In this document: one piece after another, positions 1-8,191 of the stretch
Numbering within the stretch: position 1 is the stretch's first letter
Layout of the letters: the number at the start of each line of letters is the position of its first letter
Source: Candidatus Desulfofervidus auxilii
GTDB lineage: Bacteria; Desulfobacterota; Desulfofervidia; Desulfofervidales; Desulfofervidaceae
Length of the DNA stretch: 36,252 nt
Assembly: GCF_001577525.1 (NCBI RefSeq)
Contig: NZ_CP013015.1
Coordinates: 2,088,102-2,124,353, forward strand
Reading direction: 5' to 3'
Made by a program: the position numbers and the translations under genes
Notes under the pieces: model-generated
The model's database searches: none
Seen by the model: only the letters and a program-made list of their open reading frames with translations
Told to the model about the DNA's origin: nothing

Positions 1-130
1 CTAACATGTAAACGTGTCAATGTGTAAACGTGTTAACGCGCATAAAGAAGGAAAAGAAGGAAAGGGAAACGGGAAACAGAAAATAGAAAATAGAAATTCC
101 CAATTCCCAGTTCCTAATTCCCAATTCTAA
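1..130. repeat. Degenerate short-repeat tract, left end
   Basis: This gene-free stretch is built from short degenerate units. Positions 1-45 hold variants of AACGTGTNAA, and about 48-125 hold purine-rich units such as GGAAAGGGAAACGGGAAAC followed by AATTCCCAATTCCCAG. The same unit types, in the opposite orientation, lie at about 35673-35870. It looks like the variable flank of a dispersed intergenic element and no coding sense is seen. Confidence 0.7.
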
Positions 131-252
131 CGTGCTAACGTTCCAATTTGACAGAAGGCGATTTTGCATTTTTCAATTTGCATTCTGCATTCTGCATTGA
201 GCCATTGCGCTTATCATTTAGATCTCCGTTAAAATTACTTTGACGAAGTCCT
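131..252 (-). repeat. Dispersed intergenic repeat, left copy (inverted relative to 35551-35672)
   Basis: By eye, this 122-bp core matches the reverse complement of 35551-35672 at about 117 of 122 positions with no gaps. It contains the directly repeated word GCATTCTGCATTCTGCATT. Both copies sit in intergenic DNA with the same AACGT-rich and GGGAATT-rich flanks, so they are two copies of one dispersed element about 35 kb apart. No transposase belongs to it. The small ORF readable through it is not supported as a gene. Confidence 0.85.
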
Positions 253-309
253 GGAGATTGACAGATTGTGGGTTTATGGTAAATACTTATACAGTATGGG
301 ACGCAAGGA

Positions 310-319
310 GTTGACACAG
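310..319 (+). repeat. GTTGACACAG iteron, copy 1
   Basis: GTTGACACAG lies 27 bp before tRNA-Arg. The same word occurs twice more at 695 and 707. Repeated short words beside tRNA genes and integrase or excisionase relics are typical of arm-type recombinase binding sites, but that role is inferred here. Confidence 0.4.
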
Positions 320-345
320 AAATAAGGATATGCATGATTTGCACG

Positions 346-422
<77 letters not shown>

Positions 423-431
423 TAAGAAATT

Positions 432-508
432 GGGCCGTTAGCTCAATTTGGTAGAGCACCGGACTCTTAATCCGTAGGTTGCAGGTTCGAGTCCTGCACG
501 GCCCACCA
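432..508 (+). tRNA. tRNA-Lys(CTT)
   Basis: This is a complete cloverleaf with acceptor arms GGGCCGT and ACGGCCC, anticodon loop CTCTTAA (anticodon CTT, reading AAG), T-arm GGTTCGAGTCC and an encoded CCA. The integrase-like relic begins immediately downstream, suggesting that this tRNA 3' end was an integration site. Confidence 0.95.
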
Positions 509-509
509 A

Positions 510-629
510 AATTTCCCTTTGAATCGGGCAGAGATTTTTGCCACATTTCATACATATTCTGTTTTTAATTGACTGATCAGTACGGCAGGATGGGCATTTA
601 AGTAGTATTGCCACCTTTTCCCCTTTCAA
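510..629 (-). pseudogene. Zinc-ribbon N-terminal relic, probably of a tyrosine integrase
   Basis: A minus-strand reading frame starts with ATG at 629 and encodes about 36 residues with a CPSC ... CMKCGKNL zinc ribbon, then runs straight into the tRNA-Lys gene, where the translation is tRNA artefact. Some phage-type integrases of anaerobic bacteria begin with such a CxxC...CxxCG ribbon and sit beside the tRNA they use as attachment site. The catalytic part is absent, so if this is an integrase it is a 5' remnant. An unrelated small zinc-ribbon peptide is the alternative. Confidence 0.35.
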
Positions 630-694
630 AATTTCTCTATCCAGTAGCTTTATTTATGCCAAAACCTAGAAAAAATCAAGTAAAATGAAATAGA

Positions 695-715
695 GTTGAC
701 ACAAAAGTTGACACA
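695..715 (+). repeat. Tandem GTTGACACA iterons, copies 2 and 3
   Basis: Two copies of GTTGACACA start at 695 and 707, 12 bp apart, between the minus-strand zinc-ribbon relic and the plus-strand excisionase-like gene. The divergent intergenic position fits arm-type sites or operators of an integration module. TTGACA also resembles a -35 box, so a promoter is possible. Confidence 0.45.
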
Positions 716-825
716 GGATTTCTAAAAAATGTTCCAAAAACTGGTTTTATTTACCCTTTTTTCTACTTTAATCTATCTTTGTCTAACCTTATCTAAAAAG
801 GAAACTTACAAGGAGGTGTGAGATA

Positions 826-1047
826 ATGGAACTTATCCCTGTTTGTAACAAACAGGCACTCATGCAGGCAGGATGCTTCTTTTCACCAAATACATTGAGA
901 AAATGGCACTCTAGAAATACCCATCCCGGTTTGGTTGTAAAAATCGGCGGAAGGCTGTTTTTGGACAAGAAAGTGCTGGGTAAGATTGTGGAAAGGGAAG
1001 TGGTAAAGCAGAGGAAGAGGGCACAGAGGCTTGAGCTTTTAAAGTAA
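826..1047 (+). CDS. Small excisionase-like or HTH DNA-binding protein
   Basis: This 73-residue protein has a strong ribosome binding site (AAGGAGGTG, about 7 bp before ATG). It has the shape of short excisionase/MerR-type HTH proteins. A helical N-terminal half includes SPNTLRKWHSRNTHPG, where a recognition helix is expected. It is followed by LVVKIGGRLFLDKK, resembling the conserved beta-hairpin wing ('..KIGGRvfid..'), and a basic C-terminal helix. Such proteins bind DNA at attachment sites or promoters of integrated elements. The nearby tRNA genes, iterons and zinc-ribbon relic support that reading. Family placement is by pattern only, and a plasmid or phage regulator is equally possible. 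Confidence 0.65.
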   Translation: MELIPVCNKQALMQAGCFFSPNTLRKWHSRNTHPGLVVKIGGRLFLDKKVLGKIVEREVVKQRKRAQRLELLK

Positions 1048-1457
1048 AATGGTACCTGGTTGTGGAGGTGCCTCTCCTTCCTATGAAGACCAAAAAAGAA
1101 AATACTAGATGCCAGGAATTTTAAAGAAGCTTTTAGATTACCATAAAAAAGAGTGGATTACACGAACCTTTAAAATAAAAAGGAGGTCAACAAGATTATC
1201 AGGGGTTTTTACGATGAGGAAGGCAAGATAGACAAAGAGAAACTGAGAGAAGTTGGGCTTGAGGTTGAACCCGTTAATTGGGGTAATTTGATGTGCCACA
1301 GTGTTATGGGGAAAGCAACCACGTTCACTTCTTGGTAACATATCCACCAAAAGAAAAAACAGGCATATTTTGTCGCAGAAAGTGCCATCAGCTATGTCGT
1401 CTGGCATACAAATTCCCTGATTTTTCCTTTTTTCTGTATTAGTATATTCATAGGCTA
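1048..1457. other. Gene-poor stretch with one RBS-preceded fragment
   Basis: No convincing ATG-started gene is seen. At 1181-1187 there is an ideal AGGAGGT ribosome site, and 7 bp later a frame of 47 codons (1195-1338) starts at ATT and ends with TAA. Its product would begin IIRGFYDEEGKIDKEKL. It is either a gene using the rare ATT start or the 3' part of a decayed gene. A minus-strand ORF across 1138-1506 is antisense to the next gene and lacks support. Confidence 0.4.
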
Positions 1458-1871
1458 ATGAGAGAAGAACTGACAACCACCTTCCCGTTTTTATACTTTC
1501 CTGCAATTGTTGCTGTCTTGATTGCTCTCCTCTGGTATGGTAGAAATCCGCTCATAGCATTCCATCTGGCGGCCTGTGGGTTGTTCCTGGCCTATCTGCT
1601 TGCTTATGTGAGCACGCCGTTGAAGGAAAAACTGCTTGAGCCTTTTAATTTCCTGAAAGAAAGCCGGAAAATCAAAAAGATGCTTAACAGTTCTATCTTT
1701 TCAGCCTGTTGTGGTCTGTTTTGTGCGGCTGGAGGGGTTGTATTTGAAGTATTAAGAACAGGTAAAGGACTTCAGGTTGTGGCGTTTGCGTTTCAGGTAG
1801 TGGTGGTATTATGTCTGGCCAATTCCTTCTGCAATCTGGGTATGGTGGTGTGGATGTGGCATAAAAAATAA
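1458..1871 (+). CDS. Small integral membrane protein, unknown function
   Basis: The 137-residue product has four hydrophobic spans, at about residues 10-26, 31-50, 80-100 and 105-130, separated by one charged stretch (about 52-75, KEKLLEPFNFLKESRKIKK). It is therefore an inner-membrane protein with a cytoplasmic-type loop. I do not recognise a family. The ribosome site is weak, so the start is uncertain. The stop codon abuts an istB fragment within 1 bp, so the natural 3' context was probably replaced by recombination. Confidence 0.55.
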   Translation: MREELTTTFPFLYFPAIVAVLIALLWYGRNPLIAFHLAACGLFLAYLLAYVSTPLKEKLLEPFNFLKESRKIKKMLNSSIFSACCGLFCAAGGVVFEVLRTGKGLQVVAFAFQVVVVLCLANSFCNLGMVVWMWHKK

Positions 1872-1872
1872 A

Positions 1873-2118
1873 GGTTATTTACCCTTAGATAAAAAGGCAG
1901 CCAACCATCTATTTCAGCTTATCAGTAAATGTTATGAACGCAAATCACTTATAGTGAGCTCAAACAAAGGATTTGAGCAATGGGGAGAGATATTTAGTGA
2001 TGGAATAATAGCTACAGCCATTTTAGACAGGCTATTGCACCATTCAGAGATATTTTTATTGCGAGGGGAGAGCTATCGGATGAAGGGAAAGATGGAAAAA
2101 GGAGGTGGGGAAAACTAA
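1873..2118 (+). pseudogene. IstB-like ATPase C-terminal fragment (IS21 family)
   Basis: An open frame of 81 codons begins GYLPLDKKAANHLFQL and contains SLIVSSNKGFEQWGE, ATAILDRLLHHSE and RGESYRMK. These are the sensor and C-terminal motifs of the IstB helper ATPase of IS21-family transposons. The Walker A and B part, about two thirds of a usual 250-residue IstB, is missing, and there is no start codon. It ends with TAA and is followed by IS21-like terminal sequence. It is a transposon relic truncated at the junction with the membrane-protein gene. Confidence 0.85.
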
Positions 2119-2141
2119 TGGCCAAAAAAATAGGCGGTAGC

Positions 2142-2165
2142 GCCATGGGGGCTAGCCCCCATGGC
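2142..2165. repeat. Perfect 24-bp palindrome
   Basis: The arm GCCATGGGGGCT is followed directly by its reverse complement AGCCCCCATGGC, with no loop. It lies 24 bp after the istB fragment and may be a hairpin at the end of the IS21-like element. There is no T-run, so it is not a standard intrinsic terminator. Confidence 0.8.
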
Positions 2166-2209
2166 TATTGACTCTAAAACGCAGATTAGGTAGCCTTGGG
2201 GGTGGGGAA

Positions 2210-2260
2210 TTCTAGTGTCCATTACCTGGGGAATTTTAAATGACCAATGACACTAAGCCA
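2210..2260. mobile_element. Probable IS21-like terminal region
   Basis: GTGTCCATTACCTGGGGAA and TAAATGACCAATGACAC follow the istB fragment. Repeated TGTCCATT/TGACCAATG words close to a terminus are usual for IS21-family ends. It is assigned by context and the matching left end is not present. Confidence 0.4.
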
Positions 2261-2589
2261 CTTTTTATCAGTATTTTACCTCTTTCTCCCACTTTTTGCG
2301 ACCCTTAATTAGACTTTTTACACAGCTTAACGTTCTGGGGATATGTGAAGTTTGCCGAAGGCAAATTTGGGGGCATCCCAATTTTTTTGACTACTTCCTC
2401 TGGCTCAAAATCAAGGTTTGTTGCTATCACTTTATATCTTTCCTTTAAATTAATTTCTTCTTCACCAAATAGCCTTGGCTGATAGGGTCTCCTTACCACA
2501 ATTAGCCTAAATGCCTGATTTGTCTTTTCCATGCAATGGACTGTCTCGGCAATATGTTTATTTTCGTATGGTCTCCATTCATCTTCTTT

Positions 2590-2609
2590 CCTGCCTGTCG
2601 GCAGACAGG
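2590..2609. repeat. 20-bp palindromic element, copy A (in transposase)
   Basis: CCTGCCTGTCGGCAGACAGG interrupts the transposase between the codons for SI and KEDEW. Removing exactly these 20 bp restores the family reading frame, so it is a true insertion that caused a frameshift. Confidence 0.85.
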
Positions 2610-2816
2610 TATAGACAAAATAGCTTCTTTAACCGTTTTATCTATATGGGCACCAATAGCATATTTTATCCCCTTTTGTTCACAATAATTAAGTATCTCT
2701 GCTTGATATGAGGCTGCATCTGCCCTTATATATCCTATCCTTTTGCCTTTAGGCATCTGCCTTTCACACTGCTTTATAAACTCCAGGTTTCTGGCTGCAG
2801 GAGCGACATTGCCCTC

Positions 2817-2836
2817 CCGCCTGCCGTCGGGCAGGG
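2817..2836. repeat. 20-bp palindromic element, copy B (in transposase)
   Basis: CCGCCTGCCGTCGGGCAGGG interrupts the transposase between YAEFR and EGNVAPAARN. Exact removal of 20 bp rejoins the frame. Confidence 0.85.
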
Positions 2837-3179
2837 ACGAAATTCCGCATAAATCACTAATCCATTTTCAGCTAAATGTCCTACTATGGGCATATATCCC
2901 TTAAACCCTTTATAGGTCATCTCTGCTTCCTTCTTTTGTCCTGAAATAGCCGTCGCATCTATATCAAGAGTATAATCTTTTATCTCTTTTTCCCTCTTTA
3001 ACTGGTTGTGTAAATAAAACCTATTGAACTGCTCTAAAGCTTTTAGCCCGTTTCCTTTGCCCATCCGTCTTAACCAGCTATAAAAGGCATCACTTGAGGG
3101 TATTTTCTCTATGCATAATAATTCCCTTAAACCTTCATCTACTTTAATCTCTCTTATATCCTCAAAGCCCTACCTCCTC

Positions 3180-3199
3180 CCTGCCTGTCGGCAGACAGG
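3180..3199. repeat. 20-bp palindromic element, copy C (in transposase)
   Basis: CCTGCCTGTCGGCAGACAGG is identical to the copy at 2590 and interrupts the transposase after LVLMLN. A one-base deletion nearby also damages the frame. Confidence 0.85.
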
Positions 3200-3347
3200 C
3201 ATTAAGCATGAGCACAAGGGGTAAAATAAAGTCTTTTGGTTTGTAACCTCTACCACTTTTTGGCAGAGGTAGATATTTATCTGTTCTTTGATTAAACCTT
3301 AATCCATGGAGAAATTCACCAAATAGTATTAAACCTGCTCTGGGAGT

Positions 3348-3367
3348 CCTGCCTGCCGTCAGGCAGG
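3348..3367. repeat. 20-bp palindromic element, copy D (in transposase)
   Basis: CCTGCCTGCCGTCAGGCAGG interrupts the transposase N-terminus between TTYEII and TPRAGLILF, causing a frameshift. Confidence 0.85.
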
Positions 3368-3450
3368 GATAATTTCGTAAGTAGTTTCTAAAACAAATGG
3401 CAAAACAGCTTGCTTTACTTTAGATCTTTTTTGTTTTATCATTGTTCTTA

Positions 3451-3533
3451 CCCCCGTAAGTGTGTTTTCACCTTTTAGGTGAAAGGTATTTTTTCAAAAT
3501 CGCTTTATTATAGCACACTTGCGGGGTTTCTTG
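3451..3533 (-). mobile_element. Terminal inverted repeat and promoter end of the IS1380-like element
   Basis: CACACTTGCGGGG at 3521-3533 is the outer end, and a matching inverted CCCCGTAAGTGTG lies at about 3453-3465, next to the transposase start. Between them are a second hairpin (TTCACC/GGTGAA) and, on the minus strand, GTGTGCTATAATAAAG, a good -10 box for the transposase. The element lies 28 bp beyond the stop of the DUF333-dockerin gene. A partner repeat beyond 2305 was not identified. Confidence 0.55.
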
Positions 3534-3561
3534 TAGGACAAACAAGGATTTTGGGTTTTAC

Positions 3562-4302
3562 TCACTCCGTCGCACACCTTGGCCTAGTACAAAGGAGAAC
3601 AAGCTTCCTAGCATCAAGCACTGTGATTACTCCATCGCCATCTAAATCACATGCCTCTCCACAGGCACTATCATTAATAGTTTTATTTCTATCTGCAAGC
3701 AATATATTTAAATCATCTCTATCCACATCACCATCGCCATCAAGATCACCTGTAATTGCAGGCTGTTCATCAGGGTCTTCTCCTTCTTTACAATCTGGGT
3801 CAATGATTCCATCTTTTACTTTATCACAATAACCATCCCATCCCCCAGAAGGACAATCCTCTGGGCAGTTTGCGTAATTTTCAGGAAGACCACATGTTCC
3901 ATCTCCGCATGCAGTTTCTGCAAAGTTCAACCCCATCAGTTCAGTAACCTCTACTTCTGTGCCATCTTCCAATACACAAACAGCACATTCATCTAAATAA
4001 ACACTTGCGCACTTTTTAGCATCTTTTATCGTCTTCATTTCATATCCTTGTCTTACACAATAACTATACTCTTGAGCAACCTTCCCTTTTAGGAAATCCC
4101 ATGCATCAACAGGATTATTCGGAAGCTTGCATGCTCCTCTTATTCCTTTTTCTTCATAGAATGTTATATATTCATAACCAAGCGCCTCACAATAAACTGC
4201 TGCAGGATTCTTCAGTGCAAAGGCAAAATCATTTCCCTTGAATATATATATGATAGCAAATAAAAATATCCAAAACCTCATTATTAAAATTTGCCTATTC
4301 AC
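3562..4302 (-). CDS. Secreted DUF333-like protein with C-terminal dockerin
   Basis: This 246-residue exported protein has an N-terminal hydrophobic signal (about residues 8-30). Next come two DUF333-like, cysteine-rich segments (NPAAVYCEALGYEY at about 33; a second half to about 130). Then comes a CGDGTCGLPENYANCPEDC motif. A C-terminal type I dockerin-like pair of calcium loops follows, GDLDGDGDVDRDDLNILL and CDLDGDGVITVLDARKL. The last residues, LLCTRPRCATE, are shared with two other proteins here. The start is 18 bp after the papain-type protease gene, with GGAGGG just upstream, so the two form one transcript under the second riboswitch. It is probably held outside the cell by a cohesin. 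The ligand of the DUF333 part is unknown. Confidence 0.85.
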   Translation of the reverse strand: MNRQILIMRFWIFLFAIIYIFKGNDFAFALKNPAAVYCEALGYEYITFYEEKGIRGACKLPNNPVDAWDFLKGKVAQEYSYCVRQGYEMKTIKDAKKCASVYLDECAVCVLEDGTEVEVTELMGLNFAETACGDGTCGLPENYANCPEDCPSGGWDGYCDKVKDGIIDPDCKEGEDPDEQPAITGDLDGDGDVDRDDLNILLADRNKTINDSACGEACDLDGDGVITVLDARKLVLLCTRPRCATE

Positions 4303-4320
4303 TTTTCCCTCCTTAATTGT

Positions 4321-7300
4321 CTAACGCCTATGTATGCCAAATGGATACCACTTGTCTGCCCAGTTAGTCCATTCATGATCATAGGGTATCAATCCATAGC
4401 CATGATCTACCCAGCCAATACCCCAGCTATTCTTGATTATCCAAGAATTTTCATTATCATTCCAGCCTACAATGACTATGCAGTGCCACTCAGGCCAGTC
4501 CCAAGGCGCCCAGCTTGGGCCTCCACATGAAACAATTGGACCATTGCAGACCAGCTCCCTCTTTAACGCTTCAACATTACCTGAGATTGTAGTATGCCCA
4601 TCTATCTGCCATGCCCTTTCTCTCCAATCATCACATCTATCCCAGCACCAAGATATGTCCCATGACCGGTATGGAAAACATGCCTCATCCGGCACCCCCT
4701 CGTCTCTTATGAAATCAAACGCAGCCCATGGAAAGCCGCCCGCACAAGTACCCCACCAAAAGCAAGGAGAAACAAGAGTCTGCTCTGAAAGGTCCAATAT
4801 ATGGACTACATCGCTTTCAATATTATATTTTGCCTCAACAGATCCAATGACTGCAAATGCCCAACAAGAGCCACAACTTTCCTGGTCCTTGACAGGGGTC
4901 ATCCAGTTTGTGCCCCTATAGTTTCTCCAATCAAAACGAGCAGGCAATGTCTCAGCATCACAGAAATCACAGGCATCACCTATGCCATCTTCATCTGTAT
5001 CAGCTTGATCACATAAGGCCATCTCAGGAAGGTCTATAATTCCATCTTCATTTATATCCCTACATGTCACCGAAATGTCAAAAAATGAAGTATCTCCATT
5101 CTTTACATTTGGGCAATTGTCACACAGGTCTCCTACCCTATCACCATCTGAATCTACCTGTCTTGGATTAACAAGATCAGGACAAACATCACAGGCATCA
5201 CCTACACCATCTCCATCTCTGTCTGCCTGTTCACATAGAGCAATTTCTCTATCACTCAAAAATCCATCTCCATTGGGATCACAGGTTATGACAGATGAAG
5301 AATTTGTATTTTTTATTCTAGGGCAGTTATCACAATCTGAACCAAGCCCATCACCATCTGGATCTTCGCTGTAAGCAGCAGGGTTGGGGTCAATGTTATC
5401 CTCACAATGGTCATTATCAGTATCTGTATCAGCTGGATTGGTACCTCTTCTATATTCATCTATATCAAGTAATCCATCACCATCAAAGTCCGTTGTCTCA
5501 TCTGCGGTAGTAAGGCCTCCAAAATTATCTCTTTCCCATTTGTCACATATACCATCATTGTCTTCATCAAATGTACGCACTAGCCAAACATGACTGCCCC
5601 AAACAGTTGTCTTTGGTTTATGCCCCATCTGTCCATATCTCATAGAGATGTACCAGGCATGATTCGTGTATCTGGCATGGGTAGTAGATGTCCAGAAATC
5701 TATACGTGTCCAGTCAGCATTGGTAAATGGATGTCGTTGTGGCAGGGCTGGATTATATTGTGAAGCATCTATCAGACTGAATAACTCCTTACGATTTGGG
5801 AGACGCCAGTCATCATAGGGAGCAGCGCTTTCATCATAGTCCACACAATCATAATTGGTTGGATTAGTATTAAAATCAGCTACTATATCAAGGGCCTCTT
5901 CCCATCGTCTAGCGCCAAAGCAGTCTGCATCCTTAAGCCACATAAGTCCTGTTAAATTATCCATCACTGTGCCGTCTCCTTTGTCAGTGAACCTATGCAA
6001 CGGCCAGTAAACCCCTCTTTTTAAGCCACCATCATCTTTTCCCTCATCAATTGTTGTATTAGGGTCATCACCATAATATGATGCCTTTTGGCCTGTCTTC
6101 CAAAGGTTTGCGGGATAAGCAGGATCAGGATAGTGCCCCTGCCCAGCCCGCACAGGCCAGACATAACGGTAGCCAGACTTGCGAGGGCCTTCGGCTACTG
6201 TAAAAACTCTTCCATCATCCATCCACACAGGCCAAGCATATAGCCAATTATTAGCATCTGTAGTAGAAGACCAGTAAGTGGGATAATCATCAGGAGCGAT
6301 AAATACAGATCGCACGTTTACAAATCCCTGACTCTCCAGCCATTCCCCCTGATCACCTACTTCTGTATTTATGAGGCTTTCAAGCTCAACGATATTAGGC
6401 ACTCTCCAGTCTGTATAACTTGCTGTATAAGAGGCACAGGCTGAAATATTATAGGTCCCATTGTTTATTCCCCCTACAAATTCAAAGGTAGATTCCCAGG
6501 TCATCCTGCCATTATATTCTTCATTGAGCCCTATTGTACCTGCACAATTTGCATCTTTAAGCCACATAAGTCCTGTAAGATTGTCTGTAATGGTGCCATC
6601 TCCATTGTCTATAAACCTAGGTGATGGCCAGGCAACCCCCTTTCTCATACTTCCATCATCTCCAGGGTAATAACTTGTAATTTGTCCTGTCTGTGGCAGT
6701 TTTATAAGACTTTTTTGGGCAACAATATTACACCCTGAGCCTTCATGTGCATCAGTGTCTAGGGGTGTTACAGAGGTTATTCCTGGGGATATACTGGTTT
6801 CTGTTACTATCGCTGAGGTATCTATTTGTACACGGCCAGGGTGAGTAACATCCCACACTCTCCCAATATGTCCAAATATAGCTGGACAATAAGGGGTATT
6901 TCCGCTTGCATCAAGTTTTAATACCCACAGATCCTTACTTCCCATGCCAAGGGATTCAGTGGAACCTACTGTGATATAACCGCCATCTGAGGTCTGCTTG
7001 ATAGAAGAGAGGGTATCACGGGTTCTATCCATCCACCACTCAGGATTTCCATAAGTATTTCCCCAAAGGATATTACCAGATTCATCAAGCTTTAGTATCC
7101 ATGAATAACCTGCTATAGTACCTACCATAATGTAACCCCTGTCTGAAGTCAGCTGAATATCAGTGACAAAAGCAGCTCCTCCATATCCCTTCATCCACTG
7201 GATATCACCAAGAGAGTTAAGCTTTAATGTCCAGACAAAGCCACGGCCAAAAGGCGAACCAGCCACAATAAAACCACCATCTGCGGCCTGATCAACATGG

Positions 7301-8088
7301 GGGCTTAAATCAATAACTTCATTATAATCATAAAGTCCATAAGCCTTCTGCCATATAACATCTCCATCTCTATTAAGCCTCAATAGCCAAAAGTCACCAT
7401 TGCGTGATTGAGTATAGCCTGCTACAATATAGCCATCGTCCTTTCTTCCATCTCCATCATCATCAATCTGCTGGATAGAGTTTAAAATATCGCCTGGGGG
7501 ATTATTACTATCAAAAGCCTTCTGCCATTCAATATTGCCATCATTATCAAGCTTTAGTATCCAAAAATCGCCATCATCACTTGCACCCAAGGACCATGTG
7601 GTACCAGCCAAGATATAACCGTCTGCAGAAGAATCATTCATGGTTTGATGGATAATTACCTCACCACCATCTCTTCCAGCACCACCATATGTTTTTTGCC
7701 ACTGAACATTACCACCTGCATCAAGCTTTAATACCCAAAAATCACCTTTGCCAGCTCCAAAGGAATTAGTTGTGCCTGCCACAATAAAACCACCATCTGT
7801 GGTCTGCTCAATGGAAGAGGGATAATCCGATTCAGCACCACCATAGGTTTTTTGCCACTGAACATTACCACCTGCATCAAGTTTCAATACCCAAAAATCA
7901 CTATTGCCAGCTCCAAAGGAATTAGTTGTGCCTGCCACAATAAAGCCACCATCTGTGGTCTGCTGAACAGAACAAGCACTGTCAATGTCTTTACCGCCAA
8001 GAGTCTTTGCCCACTTTTGTGCAACAGAAATAATAGGCCACAACAAGATAAATATTATGAGAATTATAATCCATTTTAATTTAAACAT
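4321..8088 (-). CDS. Large secreted papain-family (C1A) cysteine protease with propeller, Lcl and TSP3 repeats
   Basis: This 1255-residue protein has a signal peptide (about 1-23) and eight or so blade-like repeats [16 protein letters not shown]...[17 protein letters not shown] (about 28-410). Two DUF1566/Lcl-type domains follow ([13 protein letters not shown] ... YWSSTT at about 480-650, again at about 690-850). Calcium-binding thrombospondin type 3 repeats (DNCP words, about 870-1040) come next, and a papain domain from about 1048 ends the protein. Catalytic residues are present: Gln in [13 protein letters not shown], Cys about 1075, His about 1202 ([10 protein letters not shown]) and Asn about 1220 (IKNSWG). 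No inhibitory propeptide is visible; the repeats may take that place. It has no dockerin, unlike its downstream partner. Ribosome site AGGAGG precedes ATG. A c-di-GMP riboswitch lies in the leader. Confidence 0.9.
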   Translation of the reverse strand: MFKLKWIIILIIFILLWPIISVAQKWAKTLGGKDIDSACSVQQTTDGGFIVAGTTNSFGAGNSDFWVLKLDAGGNVQWQKTYGGAESDYPSSIEQTTDGGFIVAGTTNSFGAGKGDFWVLKLDAGGNVQWQKTYGGAGRDGGEVIIHQTMNDSSADGYILAGTTWSLGASDDGDFWILKLDNDGNIEWQKAFDSNNPPGDILNSIQQIDDDGDGRKDDGYIVAGYTQSRNGDFWLLRLNRDGDVIWQKAYGLYDYNEVIDLSPHVDQAADGGFIVAGSPFGRGFVWTLKLNSLGDIQWMKGYGGAAFVTDIQLTSDRGYIMVGTIAGYSWILKLDESGNILWGNTYGNPEWWMDRTRDTLSSIKQTSDGGYITVGSTESLGMGSKDLWVLKLDASGNTPYCPAIFGHIGRVWDVTHPGRVQIDTSAIVTETSISPGITSVTPLDTDAHEGSGCNIVAQKSLIKLPQTGQITSYYPGDDGSMRKGVAWPSPRFIDNGDGTITDNLTGLMWLKDANCAGTIGLNEEYNGRMTWESTFEFVGGINNGTYNISACASYTASYTDWRVPNIVELESLINTEVGDQGEWLESQGFVNVRSVFIAPDDYPTYWSSTTDANNWLYAWPVWMDDGRVFTVAEGPRKSGYRYVWPVRAGQGHYPDPAYPANLWKTGQKASYYGDDPNTTIDEGKDDGGLKRGVYWPLHRFTDKGDGTVMDNLTGLMWLKDADCFGARRWEEALDIVADFNTNPTNYDCVDYDESAAPYDDWRLPNRKELFSLIDASQYNPALPQRHPFTNADWTRIDFWTSTTHARYTNHAWYISMRYGQMGHKPKTTVWGSHVWLVRTFDEDNDGICDKWERDNFGGLTTADETTDFDGDGLLDIDEYRRGTNPADTDTDNDHCEDNIDPNPAAYSEDPDGDGLGSDCDNCPRIKNTNSSSVITCDPNGDGFLSDREIALCEQADRDGDGVGDACDVCPDLVNPRQVDSDGDRVGDLCDNCPNVKNGDTSFFDISVTCRDINEDGIIDLPEMALCDQADTDEDGIGDACDFCDAETLPARFDWRNYRGTNWMTPVKDQESCGSCWAFAVIGSVEAKYNIESDVVHILDLSEQTLVSPCFWWGTCAGGFPWAAFDFIRDEGVPDEACFPYRSWDISWCWDRCDDWRERAWQIDGHTTISGNVEALKRELVCNGPIVSCGGPSWAPWDWPEWHCIVIVGWNDNENSWIIKNSWGIGWVDHGYGLIPYDHEWTNWADKWYPFGIHRR
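7681..7992 (-). repeat. Near-identical 156-bp tandem duplication of one propeller-like repeat
   Basis: Segments 7681-7836 and 7837-7992 are almost identical and are exactly 52 codons long each. They encode [20 protein letters not shown] and [18 protein letters not shown] twice. The other repeats of the same domain are much more diverged, so this is a recent in-frame duplication. Confidence 0.8.
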
Positions 8089-8146
8089 CGTTATTCCTCC
8101 TCTGAAATTCTTCTCTTTTTATGTAGTAATTCTCCCATTTCAAGAT

Positions 8147-8191
8147 AAAAAAGCCGAATTGCCGCTTTATTGCTCCTTCGGCAACCCGGCT
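8147..8191 (-). terminator. Riboswitch-controlled intrinsic terminator 1
   Basis: On the minus strand AGCCGGGTTGCCG (8191-8179) pairs along all 13 positions, two of them G-U, with CGGCAATTCGGCT (8164-8152). The loop is 14 nt and a T-run follows. The 5' arm is the conserved 3' strand of the c-di-GMP aptamer, so aptamer and terminator are mutually exclusive. Confidence 0.85.

Larger units (their letters stand above)
2305..3442 (-). pseudogene. IS1380-family transposase, broken by palindromic insertions
   Basis: Starting at ATG 3442, the frame reads MIKQKRSKVKQAVLPF and then breaks repeatedly. Removing a 20-bp palindromic element at each of 3348, 3180, 2817 and 2590 largely restores one frame; one further single-base loss near 3160 remains. 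The reconstructed protein has LDIDATAISGQKKEAEMTYKG, FREGNVAPAARNLEFI, GYIRADAASYQ and DEWRPYENKHIAETVH, typical of IS1380-type DDE transposases. The C-terminus departs from the family after EPEEVV, so the 3' end is also lost. It cannot make an active transposase. Confidence 0.85.

Noticed and set aside
3479-3832. Plus-strand ORF across the dockerin region
   Set aside because: It is antisense to the DUF333-dockerin gene and begins inside the IS end.
5075-5374. Plus-strand Ser/Pro-rich ORFs across 4.4-6.7 kb
   Set aside because: They are shadows of the Asp-rich calcium repeats in the protease protein; no ribosome sites.
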